Source: Halopseudomonas pertucinogena (lineage in GTDB: Bacteria; Pseudomonadota; Gammaproteobacteria; Pseudomonadales; Pseudomonadaceae). From it: a stretch of DNA of 64,000 nucleotides. Below the pieces are notes generated by a model, which had not been told where the DNA came from, made no database searches, and was given only the letters and a program-made list of their open reading frames with translations. Where the stretch lies: NCBI RefSeq assembly GCF_014646575.1, contig NZ_BMNN01000006.1:1-64000 (forward strand), given 5' to 3'. Of this stretch, positions 18,350 through 25,879 are shown in pieces. Both the position numbers and the translations under genes were made by a program. Within the stretch, counting starts at the first letter, position 1. The number at the start of each line of letters is the position of its first letter.

Positions 18350-18830
18350 CGAGCTCCCAAGCCCCCACCGCATCCAGCAGGGCGTCCATGTGGCGCTCAT
18401 CAATATCGACAAGGTTCGGCACCAGCAGCCAGGCCATATCAACCACGTGCCGGGGATTGCAGCTCGCCCTGAACCGCTCGACGTGAAAGTCCATCACCGA
18501 CACCTTCCTGCCGTCCGGTTGCTCGATCAGGTAGCGCTCATCTATGCCGCCGAGCTGACTGCTGGAGTAGATATCCGGCACTTTAACTGTCTCGAACTGG
18601 ATATAGCGCTTTCCCATCTGGTCCCTGCACAGGGCAATCGGGAATAATGTCCAGCCCCTCAGCGGGGCGTACATGAGCGCGTCAACCGTGGCAGCGCCGG
18701 GGGTGATCGGCTGCATGGTTTTCCAGTTGATCAGGCCTTGCTGGGTCGGCGTGTGGATGATCGAAATGCGCTGGGTGCGAAACAGCGACTGGATGGCTTT
18801 GAGGCCATGCGGTTTGAATTTGATCTTCAC
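18336..18830 (-). CDS. Hypothetical phage protein at end of recombination operon
   Basis: This 164-residue soluble protein begins MKIKFKPHGLKAIQSLFRTQ when read from the GTG at 18830, which overlaps the upstream stop by 4 bp (GTGA) and follows GGAGG. A GTG at 18836 is the alternative. It has no recognised domain; the C-terminal part (VDIDERHMDALLDAVGAWEL) is helical. Confidence 0.7.
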   Translation of the reverse strand: MKIKFKPHGLKAIQSLFRTQRISIIHTPTQQGLINWKTMQPITPGAATVDALMYAPLRGWTLFPIALCRDQMGKRYIQFETVKVPDIYSSSQLGGIDERYLIEQPDGRKVSVMDFHVERFRASCNPRHVVDMAWLLVPNLVDIDERHMDALLDAVGAWELEKAA

Positions 18831-19303
18831 TCCCACTCCTCCCGCAGTTCCGCATTGTTGCGTGCCTGACGTGTACCTCTGCGAGACTGCAGAGGTATCT
18901 CAATGCCGTGCTCCTGCCCGATCTTGTCCACCGTGCCGGCCGCTACGCCGATGGTTTTCGCGATGTGGGACCGAATCACGCCAAGCTCGGCGAGCTGTCT
19001 GACCTTGGGTGCCAGTGCTGCCCGGTTGGCTTGGTGCTTTGCAGCCCGGGCCGCGCTCAGTCGATCCGCTACATCCTTCTTTGATGGCTTTGTTCTGGCG
19101 CGCTTGCGTTCTGGCTTGGGCGGCAGATCACCATTCAGCTTGGCCTGCCATCTGGCCTCGTCTTCCTCGGTCCACGTCATGTTCTTGATGGGTGCCAGGC
19201 TATTGCCCAGCTTCTGGATTTTTCCGCCATCAGAAAGGTATGCGTTCACGGCGCGGGCAATGGCTTCCCGCTCCGCCGCTTTGTGCTCGGATAAAGGGGT
19301 CAT
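18827..19303 (-). CDS. HTH-containing hypothetical phage protein
   Basis: This 158-residue basic protein has a charged middle (PKPERKRARTKPSKKDVADR) and a C-terminal helix-turn-helix-like segment (GVIRSHIAKTIGVAAGTVDK, about 108-127) similar to resolvase or MerR-type recognition helices. DNA binding is inferred. It is in the leftward operon after recT and is coupled to the next gene. Confidence 0.7.
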   Translation of the reverse strand: MTPLSEHKAAEREAIARAVNAYLSDGGKIQKLGNSLAPIKNMTWTEEDEARWQAKLNGDLPPKPERKRARTKPSKKDVADRLSAARAAKHQANRAALAPKVRQLAELGVIRSHIAKTIGVAAGTVDKIGQEHGIEIPLQSRRGTRQARNNAELREEWE

Positions 19304-19334
19304 AATTCATTCCGTGACATACTGGCGTGACAGG

Positions 19335-19583
19335 TCAGGGCAGGGCGACCAGCTCCTGCAGCGCCGCGTCATCCAGGCGGTCGGCTGCGTGGATTAACCT
19401 GGTCACCAGATCCTGCTCTTCTTCGATATCCACCCGCTGCATGGTGCGCAGCAGGCGTTCATCTGTGGCGTGGTAAAGGTCGAGGGTTATGCGGCGGGAC
19501 AGCAGGAGGGCTTCGCGCTCCTCCTGCCTGAGCTTGTCCCGGGCCCGCTGTTCGCGTTTTCGCTGGGCTGGGGATTTGGCCAT
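19335..19583 (-). CDS. Small basic/helical phage protein
   Basis: This 82-residue protein has a highly charged N-terminus (MAKSPAQRKREQRARDKLRQ) and an acidic amphipathic C-terminal half. It follows the recT stop at a one-base gap. The N-terminus is like other small phage proteins annotated as hypothetical. Function unknown. Confidence 0.7.
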   Translation of the reverse strand: MAKSPAQRKREQRARDKLRQEEREALLLSRRITLDLYHATDERLLRTMQRVDIEEEQDLVTRLIHAADRLDDAALQELVALP

Positions 19584-19584
19584 G

Positions 19585-20370
19585 CTACCCCTCCGTCACT
19601 TGCTCAAACTCGCCATCGAACACGAACTCGTTGTCCTGCGGAATGCCAGCCTCTGCTGCCTCGTCAAGCACAACTGCTCGTTGAATCTCCACCGACACAG
19701 GCAGGTATTTGAACAGGCGGCGAATGGCGGTTTTCTTAGCCATCTCTTCCCAGTGACTTACCCAAGGGCCAGACTTTCCTGCCTTGCTCTGGGCTCTCAC
19801 TGCCTCAACCTGGGCATGACTCATGACCTCGAACTGAACGCCGCCACCCTGCAGCCGAGCAACGGCGTAGACGTGCGTAATGGGGCCTGCATCCTCGCCT
19901 TCGTAGGGCTTGTGCGTCAGGTCTTCATGCAGACCAAGCTGGTAGTCGAACTCGTCATGCTGGCGCACGGTGCGGGCCGTCAGGCTGATGATCTGGCCGG
20001 ATCGGCGGGCAAGGTCGATCATGCCGCGGTACCCGATGATCAGTTGTACCTGTTTTCCGTAGGGCAGCAGATAGGCGTGGCCGAGTGAGTTGCCCGGCTC
20101 GAGCCCTAGCTGGGCGCACTGGATGACCGAGCCGAGAAAGCTCTGCTGGTCACACTGCACCAGGGCAGGGGTTTTGCGGATCTCGGTAGTGATGATGCGA
20201 GCCATCCGCTCGGCTGTCATGTGCTTCGGCAGGGCGGCTGCGAGCTGCGCCTTCATCTTGGGACTGGAAAGCATGACCGCCAGATTGTCTGCAGGGGAGC
20301 GCGGCTTGACCTGCTTTCCAGTGGCTTCCATGTCCTTCTGTGAAAAGGGTGCTACGTTCTCGGTGCTCAT
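19585..20370 (-). CDS. recT: RecT-family single-strand annealing protein
   Basis: This 261-residue homologous recombination protein anneals ssDNA ends made by the upstream nuclease. RecT-family signatures are visible: FLGSVIQCAQLGLEPGNSLG (about 75-95), AYLLPYGKQVQLIIGYRGMI, and KKTAIRRLFKYLPVSVE near the C-terminus. The ATG at 20370 has AGGAG and overlaps the nuclease stop by 4 bp. The pair is the phage's Red-like system. Confidence 0.95.
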   Translation of the reverse strand: MSTENVAPFSQKDMEATGKQVKPRSPADNLAVMLSSPKMKAQLAAALPKHMTAERMARIITTEIRKTPALVQCDQQSFLGSVIQCAQLGLEPGNSLGHAYLLPYGKQVQLIIGYRGMIDLARRSGQIISLTARTVRQHDEFDYQLGLHEDLTHKPYEGEDAGPITHVYAVARLQGGGVQFEVMSHAQVEAVRAQSKAGKSGPWVSHWEEMAKKTAIRRLFKYLPVSVEIQRAVVLDEAAEAGIPQDNEFVFDGEFEQVTEG

Positions 20371-21176
20371 CTCAGCTCCTTTGCCCAGTAGGGCAAACTC
20401 AATGTTTCCAGGCCAGACCACTCGCCCGTGCGGATGCACTCGGCATAGGTGGCCATGTCCTGCAGGTAGGTATCCCGGCCAACAGCTTTCGCTTGTTGAT
20501 CCAGGGTGAAAATGCGAACGGGGTATTTGCCGCAGTCGATACTGGTGCTGACCACCAGAAATACGAATGCGGAGGGCTGCTCGCCAAAGTGAGCTTCGTA
20601 TCCGTCGCAGTAGAAAGGGTCTTGGACGTGGTAGCGGTAGTCGTAGACAGACCGGGCAAACCGGTCCATATCGGCTGTTGTCTTCACGTCAGCGATCCAG
20701 CCCAGCGAGGGGATGGTTTTGTCCGGCCTGCATCGCGCCAGAAGGCCGGTGCTTTGCTCTTTCCAGTAGATGCTGGCCTCGGCATCACCTTCAGCCTCAA
20801 CGAGCCATCTGGCGTGCGGGTGGGCCATCACGCTTTCACGAATCAGCTGAACCTTGCGACCTTCGTCTGCCGTGAGGATCGTTTGCCCGGTAACGCTAGC
20901 CTCGAACTCTTCCCACTGCTGCTTGCCGGCCTTGGTGCGCCGGTCACACTCAGGGGCAATCACGTACTGCTCGCCGAACCGGTGCGGCTCCAGAAGAATC
21001 GCGTGCACCGCGTCGCCGATATTCAGCGCGGACTTCTTTTCTTCGTCTTCTGGGGCTGCCTTGCTCCACTGGAACAAGGCAGGGCTTTTATTGATCAGGT
21101 CGAGCTGGGATTTCGATATGCCTGGACCTTTGTGATAATCGTCATTGCTCAGGTCCTGGTAATAACCGGGCTCCAT
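20367..21176 (-). CDS. RecE-like PD-(D/E)XK exonuclease (DUF3799)
   Basis: This 269-residue nuclease has the DUF3799/exonuclease VIII N-terminus (YYQDLSNDDYHKGPGISKSQ) and the catalytic block with CRPDKT...IADVKTTAD (about 160-180), giving the Asp and Asp-x-Lys of a PD-(D/E)XK site. The late pattern YRYHVQDPFYCDGY is also typical. It resects dsDNA 5' ends for RecT. The start at 21176 follows GAGGTG; a TTG at 21194 is less likely. Confidence 0.9.
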   Translation of the reverse strand: MEPGYYQDLSNDDYHKGPGISKSQLDLINKSPALFQWSKAAPEDEEKKSALNIGDAVHAILLEPHRFGEQYVIAPECDRRTKAGKQQWEEFEASVTGQTILTADEGRKVQLIRESVMAHPHARWLVEAEGDAEASIYWKEQSTGLLARCRPDKTIPSLGWIADVKTTADMDRFARSVYDYRYHVQDPFYCDGYEAHFGEQPSAFVFLVVSTSIDCGKYPVRIFTLDQQAKAVGRDTYLQDMATYAECIRTGEWSGLETLSLPYWAKELR

Positions 21177-21177
21177 T

Positions 21178-21270
21178 TCACACCTCGGAAGCAATAGCCA
21201 GGGCCGCGATGATGCCGCCCCAGAGAATGAGAAAAATGGTCAGTTCGTGGCAGAAGCGGCGGAGGGTCAT
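21178..21270 (-). CDS. 30-residue membrane peptide
   Basis: A short frame starts at ATG 21270, overlapping the upstream stop by 4 bp (ATGA), and ends two bases before the nuclease start. The peptide has a basic start (MTLRRFCHEL) then one hydrophobic span (TIFLILWGGIIAALAIA). Tight packing between two real genes supports translation. Function unknown; small phage inner-membrane peptides often modulate host proteases or exclusion. Confidence 0.6.
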   Translation of the reverse strand: MTLRRFCHELTIFLILWGGIIAALAIASEV

Positions 21271-21731
21271 GATCTGGGCACCCCCTCCGGAGCATCAACG
21301 GCACTGCCTGTATCCGGGTCGTGCAGGACCAGAATCCGCGTACCGCCGCGCCGGATCATTGTGGCTGGGGCCATGCCGGCATTTACGACGTGGAACAGGC
21401 TCGGTTTGCCCTGCCACTCGGACAGAAGAACCAGCTCCCGGGCGAGCTGCCGCAGATACTCTTTGCGGTCTGCTTTCTCCTTCTCGATGCTTTCCAGAAG
21501 GGGCGGGTCTGTTGTCTCGATGTAGCCGTTGCCGTCGCACGTCGGGCAATCAATGGCGCCATCACAGTTAGGGCATCCGCAGTCGCAATCCCGGCTGCCG
21601 TCACCGTGGCAGTCGGGGCACTCATATTCCTGCGGGTCTGGCTCATCGCCGCTCAGCAAGAACTCGCATGCCTTCCTGCCAGCCTCTGCGATCCGGTCTT
21701 CGCGCCATTGCTCGAATGGTTTGATGATCAT
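21267..21731 (-). CDS. DnaJ-type zinc-finger phage protein
   Basis: This 154-residue protein carries a cysteine-rich centre with CPDCHGDG, CDCGCPNCDG and CPTCDGNG (about residues 38-69), the CxxCxGxG pattern of DnaJ central zinc domains, but it has no J domain. A helical and a beta-rich part follow. It presumably binds zinc. Coupled by 4-bp overlaps on both sides. Specific role unknown. Confidence 0.75.
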   Translation of the reverse strand: MIIKPFEQWREDRIAEAGRKACEFLLSGDEPDPQEYECPDCHGDGSRDCDCGCPNCDGAIDCPTCDGNGYIETTDPPLLESIEKEKADRKEYLRQLARELVLLSEWQGKPSLFHVVNAGMAPATMIRRGGTRILVLHDPDTGSAVDAPEGVPRS

Positions 21732-22042
21732 GGCTCCCTCCCTATCTTCCGAGCCTTCGCCGTAGCGATGTGGTTCATATGCCCGGTCTCGATGATGTCC
21801 AGCAGATCCCGAGCCAGCGCCTTGAGGTCGGCAATCTCTCGCCGCCGGGCCGTATCCAGCAGCGCTGAGTACCGGTCATGGCGGATCTGATCAATGTGGC
21901 TCAGCAGCAGCTGAACTGTTGTTTTGGCCGCGGGATCGCATTTGATGTGCGGCAGGTCGGTGGTCAGGCTGCGGATGATGTCGTCTGCTTGGGCGATCTG
22001 GTCTAGCTGGTCGTCGGTGGTGGACGGGACAGGATTCCTCAT
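21728..22042 (-). CDS. Hypothetical helical phage protein
   Basis: This 104-residue acidic helical protein includes TTDLPHIKCDPAAKTTVQLL and a C-terminal basic tail. The ATG at 22042 has GAGGGG six bases upstream and overlaps the stop region of the preceding tiny membrane gene by one base. No family recognised. Confidence 0.65.
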   Translation of the reverse strand: MRNPVPSTTDDQLDQIAQADDIIRSLTTDLPHIKCDPAAKTTVQLLLSHIDQIRHDRYSALLDTARRREIADLKALARDLLDIIETGHMNHIATAKARKIGREP

Positions 22043-22161
22043 CACACACCCCTCAGCCACACAGCGGCGGCTCCGATCATCAGGCCCAGGCCGATGGCAA
22101 TGCTCAGCGCCACGTAGGCGCCCAGAGCAATGCCAGCGATGGTTGTCAGGTTCTTCGTCAC
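22042..22161 (-). CDS. 39-residue membrane peptide
   Basis: The frame starts at GTG 22161, which overlaps the upstream stop by 4 bp (GTGA) and follows GGAGGGCAGGCT. The peptide is almost entirely one long hydrophobic segment (AGIALGAYVALSIAIGLGLM onward) with a short charged N-terminus (VTKN). Overlap with both neighbours argues for real translation. Function unknown. Confidence 0.6.
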   Translation of the reverse strand: MTKNLTTIAGIALGAYVALSIAIGLGLMIGAAAVWLRGV

Positions 22162-22517
22162 AGCCTGCCCTCCTTCTTCATGTCGGCTTTCCATGCCTCG
22201 CCCAGGGTCTCGCCGGCGATCTGTTCCAGCGCCTTCCTGAACGGCTTGGCGGCGTCCCGGGTATTCAGGTCCAGGCTCACCGAGCACTGGCGCAGGAACT
22301 CGAACACGACCTCGGAATCGACCAGGTCATAGATGCGCTCGCTGGCCACCTGCTTGAACTGCTCGTACCTGACCAGGTCGGTGTCCTGGCCATTGAGAAG
22401 GTCGATTTCCTCGAAGTAGAAGTCGGGCTCTTCCGGCGGGTCTTCCGGCGGCAGCATGTTGTCGTAGGCCAGCTGGGCCGACCGCAATGCAATAGCGTTC
22501 TGCACGTGTGAATACAT
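22158..22517 (-). CDS. Hypothetical acidic phage protein
   Basis: This 119-residue protein starts at ATG 22517 with GAGGAC upstream. The N-terminal half is proline- and acid-rich (NMLPPEDPPEEPDFYFEEID), the rest helical. The open frame extends to 22673 but that part has no start signals. No family recognised. It is coupled to the 39-residue membrane peptide. Confidence 0.7.
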   Translation of the reverse strand: MYSHVQNAIALRSAQLAYDNMLPPEDPPEEPDFYFEEIDLLNGQDTDLVRYEQFKQVASERIYDLVDSEVVFEFLRQCSVSLDLNTRDAAKPFRKALEQIAGETLGEAWKADMKKEGRL

Positions 22518-22875
22518 GGTCGTGTCCTCATGGAGTAGCCACTGGTGAATGCCCGCACGCCAATACGTTTGCCTCCGTATGTTGACGAGCAACAAGGCGC
22601 GAGAAGCCGGGCATTCCCGGTGGCTGCTGAGAAAAGAAAGGGGGAAGAGGCCCGTGACGTGGGCTAGGCGCATCGAATCGCCCCGGTGATGAGCCGGGAA
22701 AGGGGTCTCACGAAACCCTGGCTACGGATTACCCCTGGTGCGCCTTGCCCCGCCGTGAAGAAGGGCGTGCCGTGTTAGGTGCCGGCGGCTAACAGTCAGA
22801 GGGGGCCGCATCCGTTGGAGCGGTACTGCTGGGTAAAGGGTGCCGGTTACGGCTCCGGCGCGGAGGGGAGAGCTG
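22518..22875. other. Gene-free leader in the leftward operon
   Basis: About 360 bp between two minus-strand genes have no convincing frame: the longer frames here lack ribosome-binding sites. GC-rich complementary patches are visible, for example GCCGGTTACGGCTCCGGC near 22842-22859. It could hold a structured antitermination site or leader, but I see no defined motif. Confidence 0.4.
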
Positions 22876-23178
22876 CTATCTGTCCAGCGGGGCCCACTGG
22901 CGGAACACCGCGGGCGTGGTGAAGGTTCCCCCGGCCTTCTCAAGACAGATCGTGTCGAAAAGCTCTGGGGCCGTTTGCAATCGGTAACCCGGCGAAACCT
23001 TCGGCATTTCCTCCGCCTCAAACTTCGCTATTCGGTCGGCGATGTCTTGCTGTGTCGGGTATTTGCCAACGCCCATGCCGATAGTTACTTCGGCGCGCTT
23101 ATCGTCATCCTCGGTGTGAATCAGATGAACCACGATATCGAACTGGGCCGGTCCGTGAACCGGGCTTAGGGAGCTCAT
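22876..23178 (-). CDS. First gene of the leftward operon, hypothetical
   Basis: This 100-residue protein reads MSSLSPVHGPAQFDIVVHLI and is acidic and soluble, with beta-rich N-terminal and helical middle parts. The ATG at 23178 has GAGGAC upstream. It is the first frame about 360 bp downstream of the leftward promoter at 23548-23576, a position where lambdoid phages place N, Kil or Gam-like genes. No homology to those is visible. Confidence 0.65.
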   Translation of the reverse strand: MSSLSPVHGPAQFDIVVHLIHTEDDDKRAEVTIGMGVGKYPTQQDIADRIAKFEAEEMPKVSPGYRLQTAPELFDTICLEKAGGTFTTPAVFRQWAPLDR

Positions 23179-23540
23179 GTTGTCGTCCTCGCTGTTTTGT
23201 CTTCCCGGATGGCCCTGTCGCCAAGGCCATCGAGGAAAACTTGCCCATACCAAACCGCCTGGGTGGGGCGGGGCGCATTGCTTGCCGGGTCATTCGCTCG
23301 GTTCGGTCATACCAACCTCGTCAGCCGTCACAGTTGTCTGTGCGTGGGCAGGCTACATGCCTGTCTGATCGCCGGTCGCCGGTAGAGGCAATGCGGTCTG
23401 TTTCATGCGCTTTTACATTCAGCCGCGCATGGCCGGAAGCTGGGGCCTACTGCCGGCGCGCTGCCGGTATCAGCCCGTTTCATTCCCCAAGTTGTGCAAG
23501 AACGGTCCGGTTGCCCGGTAGCGCGGTGTTCTGCGCTGTT
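23179..23540. other. Untranslated leader downstream of the leftward promoter
   Basis: About 360 bp between the predicted start of the leftward transcript and its first gene. Frames on both strands look like chance: no ribosome-binding sites and atypical composition. A long leader is compatible with an antitermination site, but none could be identified. Confidence 0.4.
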
Positions 23541-23547
23541 GGGAGTA

Positions 23548-23576
23548 AATATAGGCATACCTGTAATCTCTGTCAA
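23548..23576 (-). promoter_or_regulatory. Leftward early promoter (PL-like)
   Basis: On the minus strand TTGACA (23571-23576) and TATATT (23548-23553) are separated by exactly 17 bp, an almost ideal sigma-70 promoter. It directs the recombination and integration arm. Both boxes touch repressor operators, so the promoter should be off in the lysogen. Confidence 0.85.
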
Positions 23577-23590
23577 CAGGTATTCCTATA
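23551..23590. promoter_or_regulatory. Left operators (OL-like, two sites)
   Basis: ATAGGCATACCTGT (23551-23564) and ACAGGTATTCCTAT (23576-23589) match the perfect palindrome ACAGGTATACCTGT seen beside cI, with starts 25 bp apart. One covers the -10 region and the other touches the -35 box of the leftward promoter. A lone half site ATAGG follows at 23596. Confidence 0.82.
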
Positions 23591-23714
23591 AAAATATAGG
23601 CGAGGTGCTTAGAGGGATTGCGTAGTTGCTGATATACGCCCCGGCAGATGCGGATAGCGCGCGGAACGTGGCGCTTTGATATGCTTGAGGCTTCACAAGA
23701 ATATGGAGAAGGTC

Positions 23715-24032
23715 ATGAGTAAGGGGGCAATGGGATTCTGGGTAGGCGTGTCATGGGTAATGGCGATTGCCACTGTTTTTGCGGCGCTGCTTCTATGTAT
23801 TGGATACGGTGTTATAGAGGTTCAGGGGCGGTACATCACCAAAACTGTGGTGAACTGGCCTCTGGTGGCTGGGTGTGCGATAAGCGCTGCATATGCGGTG
23901 ATGTTTGCCGTAGCTATGAGCATGATGAGAATCTCCGCGCTGAATACTCGGGCAATGTTCCAGCGGATCTTGGAGCAGGAAGCGAGGGCTGCAGAGGAGC
24001 TGAGTCCGGGCCAGGATCCCGGCGCTGAATAG
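23715..24032 (+). CDS. Small two-span membrane protein in the immunity region
   Basis: This 105-residue protein has two hydrophobic spans (about 6-32 and 47-68) and a charged C-terminal tail (RILEQEARAAEELSPG). The ATG at 23715 has GGAG seven bases upstream. Location next to the operators and opposite orientation to the left arm suggests a lysogenic gene, for example superinfection exclusion; this is inference from position and topology. Confidence 0.7.
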   Translation: MSKGAMGFWVGVSWVMAIATVFAALLLCIGYGVIEVQGRYITKTVVNWPLVAGCAISAAYAVMFAVAMSMMRISALNTRAMFQRILEQEARAAEELSPGQDPGAE

Positions 24033-24217
24033 CCATATGGCCCAGCGGCTGCTTGTGGCGCGGAAAGAGGGCAGCGTGCTGACACTGGCCCGAGATAGCG
24101 CTCATCTGTGACCCTGTTCCGCGCCCATCGCGGACTGATTCGCAAATCGGGAAGGGGGCGCGGAGGAACTACGCGCTGGCTGGTACGCTCTGGAAATCGT
24201 TATTTCTGGAGGCTGAC

Positions 24218-24439
24218 ATGAAAAATGATCTTCGACTGATCGCGGCTTGGCTCACCATTCCGGTACTGCTGGGGGTCGGCTCTACTGTCTGGCTTATGGG
24301 GATGCCCGAAGAGCAGCTGGCCGGGCCGATCTTCCACTTGGCATTCGGCGCGCTTCAGCTGGGGATGTGTCTGACCTGCGTTGCGGGGACGGTGGTGGTC
24401 ATGAAGCTGCTGAGACAGCGGAGGGAAGGGCGGGCGTAA
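24218..24439 (+). CDS. Small two-span membrane protein
   Basis: This 73-residue protein has two hydrophobic segments (WLTIPVLLGVGSTVWLMG and LAFGALQLGMCLTCVAGTVV) and a basic C-terminus (KLLRQRREGRA), so it is probably an inner-membrane hairpin. The ribosome-binding site TGGAGG is well placed. The pairing with the preceding membrane gene suggests a cargo unit of unknown function. Confidence 0.7.
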   Translation: MKNDLRLIAAWLTIPVLLGVGSTVWLMGMPEEQLAGPIFHLAFGALQLGMCLTCVAGTVVVMKLLRQRREGRA

Positions 24440-24460
24440 AAAAGCCCGCTCGGGGCGGGC
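24438..24460 (-). terminator. Terminator of the minus-strand cI-linked genes
   Basis: Stem GCCCGC (24444-24449) with GCGGGC (24455-24460) is followed on the minus strand by TTTTTTA. It lies 20 bp beyond the stop at 24481 and overlaps the end of the convergent plus-strand membrane gene. Confidence 0.8.
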
Positions 24461-24480
24461 GTTCGGGAGTGCGACTCTGG

Positions 24481-24804
24481 CTATCCACCAGGAATGAAGC
24501 GTGCCGCAGTAAATGCGATTCCAGCAAGAACACCGGCAACTGCGATGAATTTCCACGTCTGCTCATTCACCGCTTTGTAAACGTCAACCTTCAAATCGGC
24601 GATATCGCTTTTGGTCGCCATCACGCCACCAATACCGTCGAGCTTGGTTTCGACGCGAGCAAGTCTCTCCCGAATCTCCGGGATAGCTTTCTCCAGCTCT
24701 TGAACGCGTTTTTCCAAGTCGTCACCTCCGGGTGGCTGGCCTCCAGTATGGCCACTATTCGCCTTCCTGTCACCCCAGCTGCCGCGGATCACATTATTGC
24801 TCAT
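24481..24804 (-). CDS. Coiled-coil protein with C-terminal membrane anchor
   Basis: This 107-residue protein has a glycine-rich N-terminus, a heptad coiled coil (LEKRVQELEKAIPEIRERLA, about 30-49) and one C-terminal hydrophobic span (FIAVAGVLAGIAFTAARF). The layout matches many small phage proteins annotated as hypothetical or XhlA-like. The ATG at 24804 has GGAGG. It is downstream of cI on the same strand and so may be expressed in the lysogen. Confidence 0.7.
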   Translation of the reverse strand: MSNNVIRGSWGDRKANSGHTGGQPPGGDDLEKRVQELEKAIPEIRERLARVETKLDGIGGVMATKSDIADLKVDVYKAVNEQTWKFIAVAGVLAGIAFTAARFIPGG

Positions 24805-25153
24805 TCTTGGTTCCCTCCGGCTTCGCCCTCCTATACCTTTCGATGGCAAATACGTTTAAAAACTCCATGTGCGAACACTGATCGCACTCGATAGCCACCA
24901 CTGGAAGGTATTTGTCCGTGATCTGATGGGTCTGTATACCAACTATTGGCATATGGAAAACCGCCATCCACCGCTTACGCATGTCACCCGATTCCGAGTC
25001 TCCAATGTCAGGGGAGCCCGGATCCAGATGGAATCTCCAGTCACGATCTTCTTGGCCGCACGTCGGGCATTTATTGCTTCGTTGGGTGTAATCAAGAAAA
25101 TCCAACATTTCCTGAAAAGTGATTGGGGAATTGAAAACACTGTATTCATCCAT
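24794..25153 (-). CDS. Zinc-ribbon hypothetical protein behind cI
   Basis: This 119-residue protein has CPTCGQED (about residue 28) and a later CDQC pair (about 92), which together could make a four-cysteine zinc ribbon. The ATG at 25153 follows GGAG. It lies 43 bp after the repressor gene on the same strand, so lysogenic expression is likely. Function unknown. Confidence 0.7.
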   Translation of the reverse strand: MDEYSVFNSPITFQEMLDFLDYTQRSNKCPTCGQEDRDWRFHLDPGSPDIGDSESGDMRKRWMAVFHMPIVGIQTHQITDKYLPVVAIECDQCSHMEFLNVFAIERYRRAKPEGTKNEQ

Positions 25154-25196
25154 AAAGAATCTCCAGAAGCGCAGCCATCTCACTCGATGCCAGCCC

Positions 25197-25844
25197 TCAA
25201 AACACCTCATATTTCCCAATCACCACACCACAGATGGTCGCATTCCCATTGATGCGGATGATCTGATCCGGCCAGTTCGGGTTCAGCGCCTTCAAGTAGC
25301 GCTCCTCGCCCTCAATGACCAGCTGCTTGAATGTGGCTTCTTGGCTGTCGTCCAGCTTCGCGATCACTGGTGAGCCGTTCTCGGCCAGCTTGTCGGGGTC
25401 GACGAAGATAATGTCGCCATCGCGGAATGACCGGCGCTCATGCGGGTTGAACATCGACTCGCCCCGGACGCGCAGTGCATAGGTCCGGGGACCATGTGAG
25501 GTCGGGCAGGGCATCCACTCTTCAGCGTCACCCACCGCATACAGATCTTCTACCTCGCACCACGCTCCAGCCTGGACCCACGAGATAAGCGGGACACGGC
25601 CCCTGATATCGGGGCCGGGTTCTACGTTGGAATCGGAAGGCAGCATCCGGCCGCGGCCTGTTTCCAGCCACACAGGATCGACACCGCACGCCTTGGCAAT
25701 GGTGGCGTTATATGTGGAGGACAGGGATTTACCGGTCTCCAGTTCGGAAATAGAGGCTTGCTTAATACCCACAGCATCCGCCAGGGCGGCCTGTGTGAGC
25801 TTGGCATGTTTCCGTGCTGCCTTAACTCGATCTTTGTATTCCAT
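25197..25844 (-). CDS. cI: CI-type phage repressor (XRE HTH plus S24 peptidase)
   Basis: This 215-residue repressor has an N-terminal XRE helix-turn-helix (TQAALADAVGIKQASISELE, about 17-36), cleavage site Ala92-Gly93 (WVQAGAW) and LexA-like catalytic dyad Ser130 (RGESMF) and Lys163 (VIAKLDD). It should keep the prophage silent and self-cleave when RecA filaments form. The ATG at 25844 lies exactly where the predicted PRM transcript begins, so its mRNA may be leaderless; a GTG at 25850 is the alternative. Confidence 0.95.
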   Translation of the reverse strand: MEYKDRVKAARKHAKLTQAALADAVGIKQASISELETGKSLSSTYNATIAKACGVDPVWLETGRGRMLPSDSNVEPGPDIRGRVPLISWVQAGAWCEVEDLYAVGDAEEWMPCPTSHGPRTYALRVRGESMFNPHERRSFRDGDIIFVDPDKLAENGSPVIAKLDDSQEATFKQLVIEGEERYLKALNPNWPDQIIRINGNATICGVVIGKYEVF

Positions 25845-25850
25845 GACCAC

Positions 25851-25879
25851 TTTATAAAGGTTCGCCTATACGCTTGCAA
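25851..25879 (-). promoter_or_regulatory. Repressor promoter (PRM-like) giving a leaderless mRNA
   Basis: On the minus strand TTGCAA (25874-25879), a 17-bp spacer and TATAAA (25851-25856) form a promoter. Six bases after the -10 box comes the A of the cI ATG (25844), so transcription would start at the start codon. The operator at 25856-25869 overlaps its -10 and spacer, allowing self-repression. Confidence 0.72.

Noticed and set aside
22518-22673. N-terminal extension of the 119-residue minus-strand protein
   Set aside because: The extra 52 codons have no start signal and unlike composition; ATG 22517 has a good site.
23241-23591. Plus-strand frame across the leftward promoter leader
   Set aside because: It runs through the operators, lacks a ribosome-binding site and has arginine/serine-rich non-protein-like composition.
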